Source: Deltaproteobacteria bacterium (lineage in GTDB: Bacteria; Myxococcota_A; UBA9160; PR03). Taken from it: a stretch of 8,542 bases of DNA. The stretch spans positions 1-8,542 of the forward strand of contig JAGSPS010000124.1 of NCBI GenBank assembly GCA_018262315.1. The letters are read 5' to 3'. The notes under the pieces are model-generated. The model searched no databases. It was not told where the DNA came from and saw only the letters and a program-made list of their open reading frames with translations. The stretch's first letter is position 1. The number at the start of each line of letters is the position of its first letter. The position numbers and the translations under genes are program-made. This document shows, piece by piece, positions 5,375-8,542 of this stretch.

Positions 5375-6346
5375 ATGGAACGCGCGGTCGTCGTCGAAGC
5401 GATCGGGGGGGCCGAGGTACTGAGAGTCGCGGAGCGCGACCCGGGGGCGCCGGGCGCCGGACAGCTGCGTATCCGCGTCGCCGCGGCCGGCGTGAACTTC
5501 ATCGACGTCTACTTCCGCACGGGCCTCTACCCGCGCCCGCTGCCGTTCGTCGCGGGACTCGAAGGCGCCGGCCGCGTCGAGGCGATCGGCCCGGGCGTCG
5601 CGGGCGTCGCGGTCGGCGATCGCGTCGCGTGGGCGTCGGTGCCCGGTTCGTATGCGGACGTCGTCGTCGCGCCGGCCGCAGCGGTCGTGCCGGTGCCCGA
5701 CGCGGTATCGGACGAGACCGCCGCCGCCGCGATGTTGCAGGGCATGACCGCGCACTATCTGGTGTATGCGATCCGCCCGCCCGAGCCCGCTGGCACCGCG
5801 CTGGTGCACGCGGCTGCGGGCGGCACCGGTCTGCTGCTGGTGCAGATGCTGAAGGCGGCGGGGATGCGCGTCGTGGGAAGCTGCGGCAGCGCGGAGAAGG
5901 TCGCGTTGGCGCGAGACGCCGGCGCCGATCTCGTCGTGCGTTCCGACGATGCGAACTTCGTCGCCAGCGTGCGCGACGCTACTGGCGGTCGCGGCGTCGA
6001 TGTCGTCTACGACGGCGTCGGTCGCGCCACCTTCGACAGGAGCCTCGCGTGTCTGCGACCGCGCGGCCTGCTCGCGCTGTTCGGACAGGCGAGCGGACCG
6101 GTGCCGCCCTTCGACCTGCAGCGCCTCAACGCCGGCGGCTCGCTGGTGGTGACGCGCCCTTCGCTCGCGCACTTCGTTGCGACGCGCGAGGAACTGCTGA
6201 TGCGCGCGGGAGCCGTGCTCGGGTCGGTTGCGCAGGGCAGGCTGCACGTGAGGATCGGCGCGCGCTTCCCGCTCGCCGACGCGGCCGCCGCGCACAGCGC
6301 CCTCGAAGGTCGCGCGACGACGGGCAAGGTGCTGCTGCTCCCCTGA
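5375..6346 (+). CDS. NADPH:quinone oxidoreductase, zinc-independent medium-chain dehydrogenase/reductase
   Basis: This 323-residue protein belongs to the quinone oxidoreductase (QOR) branch of the MDR superfamily, which reduces quinones or enone-type substrates with NADPH in the cytoplasm. The N-terminal catalytic domain has AAGVNFIDVYFRTGLYP (about 37-53), typical of QOR. It has GLEGAG (about 61-66) where zinc alcohol dehydrogenases have GHE, so catalytic zinc ligands are absent. The Rossmann domain starts with VHAAAGGTG (about 144-152). GSCGSAEKVALARDAGAD (168-185) follows, then GGRGVDVVYDGVG. The C-terminus, LEGRATTGKVLLLP, is typical of the family, and the length is normal. ATG 5375 is preceded by a G-run and TGAT (5365-5374) resembling GGAGGTGAT. 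An upstream in-frame TTG at 5345 would fall in the tandem repeat and is less likely. It is divergent from tetR and may share its control region. The exact substrate is unknown. Confidence 0.9.
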   Translation: MERAVVVEAIGGAEVLRVAERDPGAPGAGQLRIRVAAAGVNFIDVYFRTGLYPRPLPFVAGLEGAGRVEAIGPGVAGVAVGDRVAWASVPGSYADVVVAPAAAVVPVPDAVSDETAAAAMLQGMTAHYLVYAIRPPEPAGTALVHAAAGGTGLLLVQMLKAAGMRVVGSCGSAEKVALARDAGADLVVRSDDANFVASVRDATGGRGVDVVYDGVGRATFDRSLACLRPRGLLALFGQASGPVPPFDLQRLNAGGSLVVTRPSLAHFVATREELLMRAGAVLGSVAQGRLHVRIGARFPLADAAAAHSALEGRATTGKVLLLP

Positions 6347-6347
6347 G

Positions 6348-7565
6348 CTACACGCGATACGGGAAGAAGCGCTTGAGTCGCAGCGCGGGCGCTTCCAGCA
6401 GCAACCAACTCGCGCGCGCCAGCGCGTAGCTGACGCCGATCGCGAGCAGCCAGAAACAGAGCTGCGCGAGCACGTACTGCTGCGGATGGTTCCCGGGCGT
6501 GAAGACGTTCACCGCCAGGATGGCCACGAAGAAGTGGAACAGATACATCGCGTAGCTGTAGCGCCCGAAGCTGCGGAGCCACTTCCTCTCGAAGCAGCGC
6601 GCGCGCCACGAAGCCGCCGGCGCAGTGAGCACCCAGACCAGCAGCGCACCGTAGACGGCACAGAGCAGAGAGAAGCCGAGCGTCTGCATCAGCGGATCGT
6701 TGTTGAGCATGAGCACCTGTCGGGTGATCGCCTGATAGCCGGTCGCTTCTGGTTGGCCGAGCCGGATCCACGCCTGCAGGGCGACGAAGAGCGCGAGCCC
6801 GACGGGCAGCACGGCGCGCGCCGCCCGCGCCATCGCCTCGAGACCGCCCGCGCGCCGCGCGAGGATCGCGATCGCGGCGCCGGTGGCGAGGATGTCGAGG
6901 CGGCACGGCGTCAGCGTGTAGGCGGCGAGCGGCGATGCGCCGCCCGCGACCAGCGCCGCGCGCAGCAGCAACGCCGCACCGATCGCGACCGCGCAGATCT
7001 GCAACAGGCGTCGTTCGCTCGCGCGCCGCACCACCAGCGGCCACAGCAGATAGAAGTGCTCTTCGATCGCCAGCGACCAGCTGATGGCGAGCGTCTGGTG
7101 ATGCCACGCTCCGCTGAGCGCAGCCTGCACGTTCGAAAGGAAGAGCCAGTACCAGAACTGCTCGCGACTCGCGCCCGGGTTCCAGAAATGGTCTACCGCC
7201 GCGAAAAACGGAAGCTGCGGGACCACGAGCAGGAAGAACGCCAGCGTCGCGTAGTAGAGCGGGAAGATGCGCAGCACGCGGCGCGCGTAGAACACGCGGT
7301 AATAGCTCGTGCCATCGCGAGCCCCGAGCAGGATGCCGGTGATCAGGAAACCCGAGAGCACGAAGAAGAGATCGACCCCCGACCAGCCCACCGACGGCAC
7401 GATCGTGAGCGCCGCTTCGAGCTTCGTACGCACCATTCCGTAGTGCGTCGTGTGGTAGAGCATGACCAGCAGGATCGCGAGACCGCGAAGCCCGTCGAGG
7501 CGCGGGTCGCGCGCTGCGACGGCCGCACCGCCGTGCGTCGGTTCGGCTTGCGGACGGGCGCTCAA
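6348..7565 (-). CDS. Acyltransferase 3 family integral membrane protein
   Basis: The protein has 405 residues from TTG 7565-7563. It is a multi-pass (about 10 helices) membrane acyltransferase of the family that O-acylates polysaccharides, lipopolysaccharide or glycolipids. It opens with PRLDGLRGLAILLVMLYHTTHYG (about 21-43), whose conserved His38 is expected to be catalytic. This is followed by WSGVDLFFVLSGFLITGILL (61-80) and FYARRVLRIFPLYY (92-105), all hallmark motifs. SWSLAIEEHFYLLWPLV follows further along, and near the end FGRYSYAMYLFHFF. The TTG start has AAGG 8 nt upstream and gives a normal family length. The next in-frame ATG, at 7718, would add 51 Arg/Ala-rich residues and intrude further into the divergent intergenic region. 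The donor and acceptor are unknown: no polysaccharide genes are adjacent. Its stop is one base from the oxidoreductase stop. Confidence 0.9.
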   Translation of the reverse strand: MSARPQAEPTHGGAAVAARDPRLDGLRGLAILLVMLYHTTHYGMVRTKLEAALTIVPSVGWSGVDLFFVLSGFLITGILLGARDGTSYYRVFYARRVLRIFPLYYATLAFFLLVVPQLPFFAAVDHFWNPGASREQFWYWLFLSNVQAALSGAWHHQTLAISWSLAIEEHFYLLWPLVVRRASERRLLQICAVAIGAALLLRAALVAGGASPLAAYTLTPCRLDILATGAAIAILARRAGGLEAMARAARAVLPVGLALFVALQAWIRLGQPEATGYQAITRQVLMLNNDPLMQTLGFSLLCAVYGALLVWVLTAPAASWRARCFERKWLRSFGRYSYAMYLFHFFVAILAVNVFTPGNHPQQYVLAQLCFWLLAIGVSYALARASWLLLEAPALRLKRFFPYRV

Positions 7566-7736
7566 CCTCGTGACCTTCGGCGAGAGGACGCGGAAAGATC
7601 GCAGGCGGCCGTCGGCGAGTCGAGCGCCAGCGGGTACTCTCGCAGCCGTGGGCGAGGCACAGATCGCCGCAAGACCGGATCGCGCGGCTCCGGCGAAGCC
7701 GTCCGCGAGCGGCCGCATCGGATCGATCGCGTTCTC
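7566..7736. other. Divergent intergenic region, no firm promoter
   Basis: This 171-bp gap separates the acyltransferase (-) and small membrane protein (+) starts. A -10-like TACTCT lies at 7635-7640 on the plus strand, 7 nt before GTG 7648, but no matching -35 is visible. Nothing else convincing is present. Confidence 0.4.
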
Positions 7737-8097
7737 GTGCCGTGGGCCGCCCTCCTGGCGGCGTACGCGCTCTGCGTGTTCGGCGTCGCTGGACGCGCTG
7801 TTGCTGCCGAGCCGGGGCGTGCACGAACGCCTGCACGCGGCGAAGCTCGAGGAACTGACGCGCGTTCGAGCAGAGATCGAGTGCGCGCGAGCAGCGCTCG
7901 TCGACACGCGGAACAAGGGCGCGGAGATCGCGCGCATGCCCGCGCTGCTCGCCTGGGAGGCGCGCGTCGAGCGCGTGAGCGTGTGGCCCTTCGATGCGGC
8001 GACACTCGTTCGCTTCGCGCTCTTCCTGCTCATTCCGCTCGGCTCATGGCTCGGCGGCGCGCTGGTCGAGCGCGCGGTCGATAGCGTACTTCGCTAG
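7737..8097 (+). CDS. Small membrane protein, unknown function, apparently frameshifted near 7785
   Basis: The part from about 7786 reads SLDALLLPSRGVHERLHAAK, then a charged coiled-coil-like helix with two ELTRVRAEI/ARAALV-type segments, then WEARVERVSVWPFD. It ends with a membrane helix, TLVRFALFLLIPLGSWLGGA, and LVERAVDSVLR before TAG at 8095-8097. This looks like a conserved small inner-membrane protein. Upstream in the same frame the protein is Arg/Ser-rich and unconvincing. The neighbouring frame from GTG 7737 encodes PWAALLAAYALCVFG, a good first membrane helix with G/C at every third position. Joining the two needs a shift of one base near 7785, giving about 119 residues with one helix at each end. 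This is either a true frameshift (a decaying gene) or a sequence error. A GTG at 7648, preceded by TACTCT, is another possible start in the downstream frame. Confidence 0.6.
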
Positions 8098-8443
8098 GAA
8101 ACGGACTCGGAATGGGCAGTCGCGTCCGGGGCCGATGCGTCCCCGCCGTGCCGAACCTGCCTTGGATCGTTGCTGCGAGGCGCGCGGGCGGTGAACTCGT
8201 CCGAAACGTCCTCGGCGGACGCGCATCGGCGGCTTCGCAACGCGAGTTGGGTGACCGCCTGCGGATTGTTTCGGCCGAGTCCCCCGCCCGCGCTTGGCTT
8301 CCCGTCTGCACAGCAGATGTTCCGGAAGTAATGGCACGTAGCGGGGGCGGGGCGTTCGGCCAGAACCCGCGAAGCCCTCCGGTCATCAGGCCGGCAGGCG
8401 GCCTCGATGATCCGACGCGAAACTGCGACGCTCGTCCGCTCTC
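8098..8443. other. Intergenic stretch without a credible gene
   Basis: The region holds open frames on both strands, such as + 8112-8447. Their products are rich in Arg, Pro, Ala and Gly with no recognisable domain, as expected of chance frames in GC-rich DNA. The only structure seen is an imperfect hairpin at 8381-8412. It may be decayed coding sequence or simply spacer between converging transcripts. Confidence 0.5.
8381..8412. terminator. Possible hairpin between convergent genes
   Basis: TCATCAGGCC (8383-8392) pairs with GGCCTCGATGA (8400-8410) with one bulged base and a 7-nt loop. It lies 31 bp downstream of the stop of the minus-strand gene that ends at 8444. No T-run follows on either strand, so the terminator call is weak. 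Confidence 0.3.
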
Positions 8444-8542
8444 CTAGCTCCTCCGACTCGCGCTGCCCTCGACGGGTAGCTCCTCCATCGGATAGACCGG
8501 CACGCCTTCCTTCGCGAGCTCGAAGAACTCCGGGCCCATCGG
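8444..8542 (-). CDS. Unidentified protein, C-terminal fragment
   Basis: An open minus-strand frame enters from the right edge and ends at TAG (8446-8444). The 32 visible residues include GPEFFELAKEGVPVYPMEEL and end in a polar Ser/Arg tail. The mix of acidic, hydrophobic and Pro/Gly residues, and G/C-rich third positions, look like genuine coding sequence rather than a chance frame. Too little is visible to name a family. The gene's start and most of its length lie beyond the window. Confidence 0.55.
   Translation of the reverse strand, partial: PMGPEFFELAKEGVPVYPMEELPVEGSASRRS

Noticed and set aside
4538..6295. 585-codon open frame on the minus strand
   Set aside because: It runs antisense through the oxidoreductase and across the tetR gene in another frame. 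Composition is Arg/Ala/Gly-rich without motifs.
6486..8084. 532-codon open frame on the plus strand
   Set aside because: Most of it is antisense to the acyltransferase and shadow-like. Only the short hydrophobic segment around 7737-7785 looks real, and that is assigned to the frameshifted small membrane protein.
8112..8447. 111-codon plus-strand open frame as a possible small gene
   Set aside because: It has no ribosome binding site, no motif and an implausible composition, and it overlaps the end of the minus-strand gene at 8444.

Overview
The window is GC-rich and bacterial. Coding is dense on both strands, third codon positions are strongly G/C, and one product is predicted to be an exported lipoprotein-like protein. 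This fits a Gram-negative proteobacterial or Myxococcota/Binatota-type genome, but lineage cannot be fixed from this sequence alone. No rRNA, tRNA, CRISPR array, transposase or phage gene is visible.

Layout, left to right. (1) 2-349 (+): C-terminal part of an isoprenylcysteine carboxyl methyltransferase-type membrane protein. (2) 356-421: a perfect 22-bp inverted repeat that looks like a dispersed intergenic palindrome. (3) 436-1134 (+): spermidine-synthase-fold protein. (4) 1211-3232 (+): exported class III alkyl sulfatase (SdsA1/BDS1 type) with a metallo-beta-lactamase domain, a helical domain and an SCP2-like C-terminal domain. (5) 3304-3344: hairpin terminator between converging genes. 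(6) 3369-4559 (-): standalone SCP-x-type thiolase. (7) 4588-5244 (-): TetR-family regulator, 28 bp upstream of the thiolase and probably co-transcribed with it. (8) 5245-5374: divergent control region with an 18-bp operator-like palindrome and a perfect 16-bp tandem repeat. (9) 5375-6346 (+): zinc-independent NADPH:quinone oxidoreductase. (10) 6348-7565 (-): integral-membrane acyltransferase, meeting the oxidoreductase tail to tail with one base between stops. (11) 7737-8097 (+): small membrane protein whose frame appears to shift near 7785. (12) 8098-8443: no credible gene. (13) 8444-8542 (-): C-terminal end of an unidentified protein.

Together the genes suggest aliphatic or lipid metabolism. 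The alkyl sulfatase would release fatty alcohols from alkyl sulfates, and the SCP-x thiolase would cleave 3-ketoacyl-CoA, perhaps branched or sterol-derived. The TetR protein probably autoregulates tetR-thiolase and possibly the divergent oxidoreductase. These functional links rest on adjacency. I found no clearly new multi-gene system. The most unusual items are the two short-repeat elements, the operator overlapping a predicted near-leaderless promoter, and the apparent frameshift in the small membrane protein gene.
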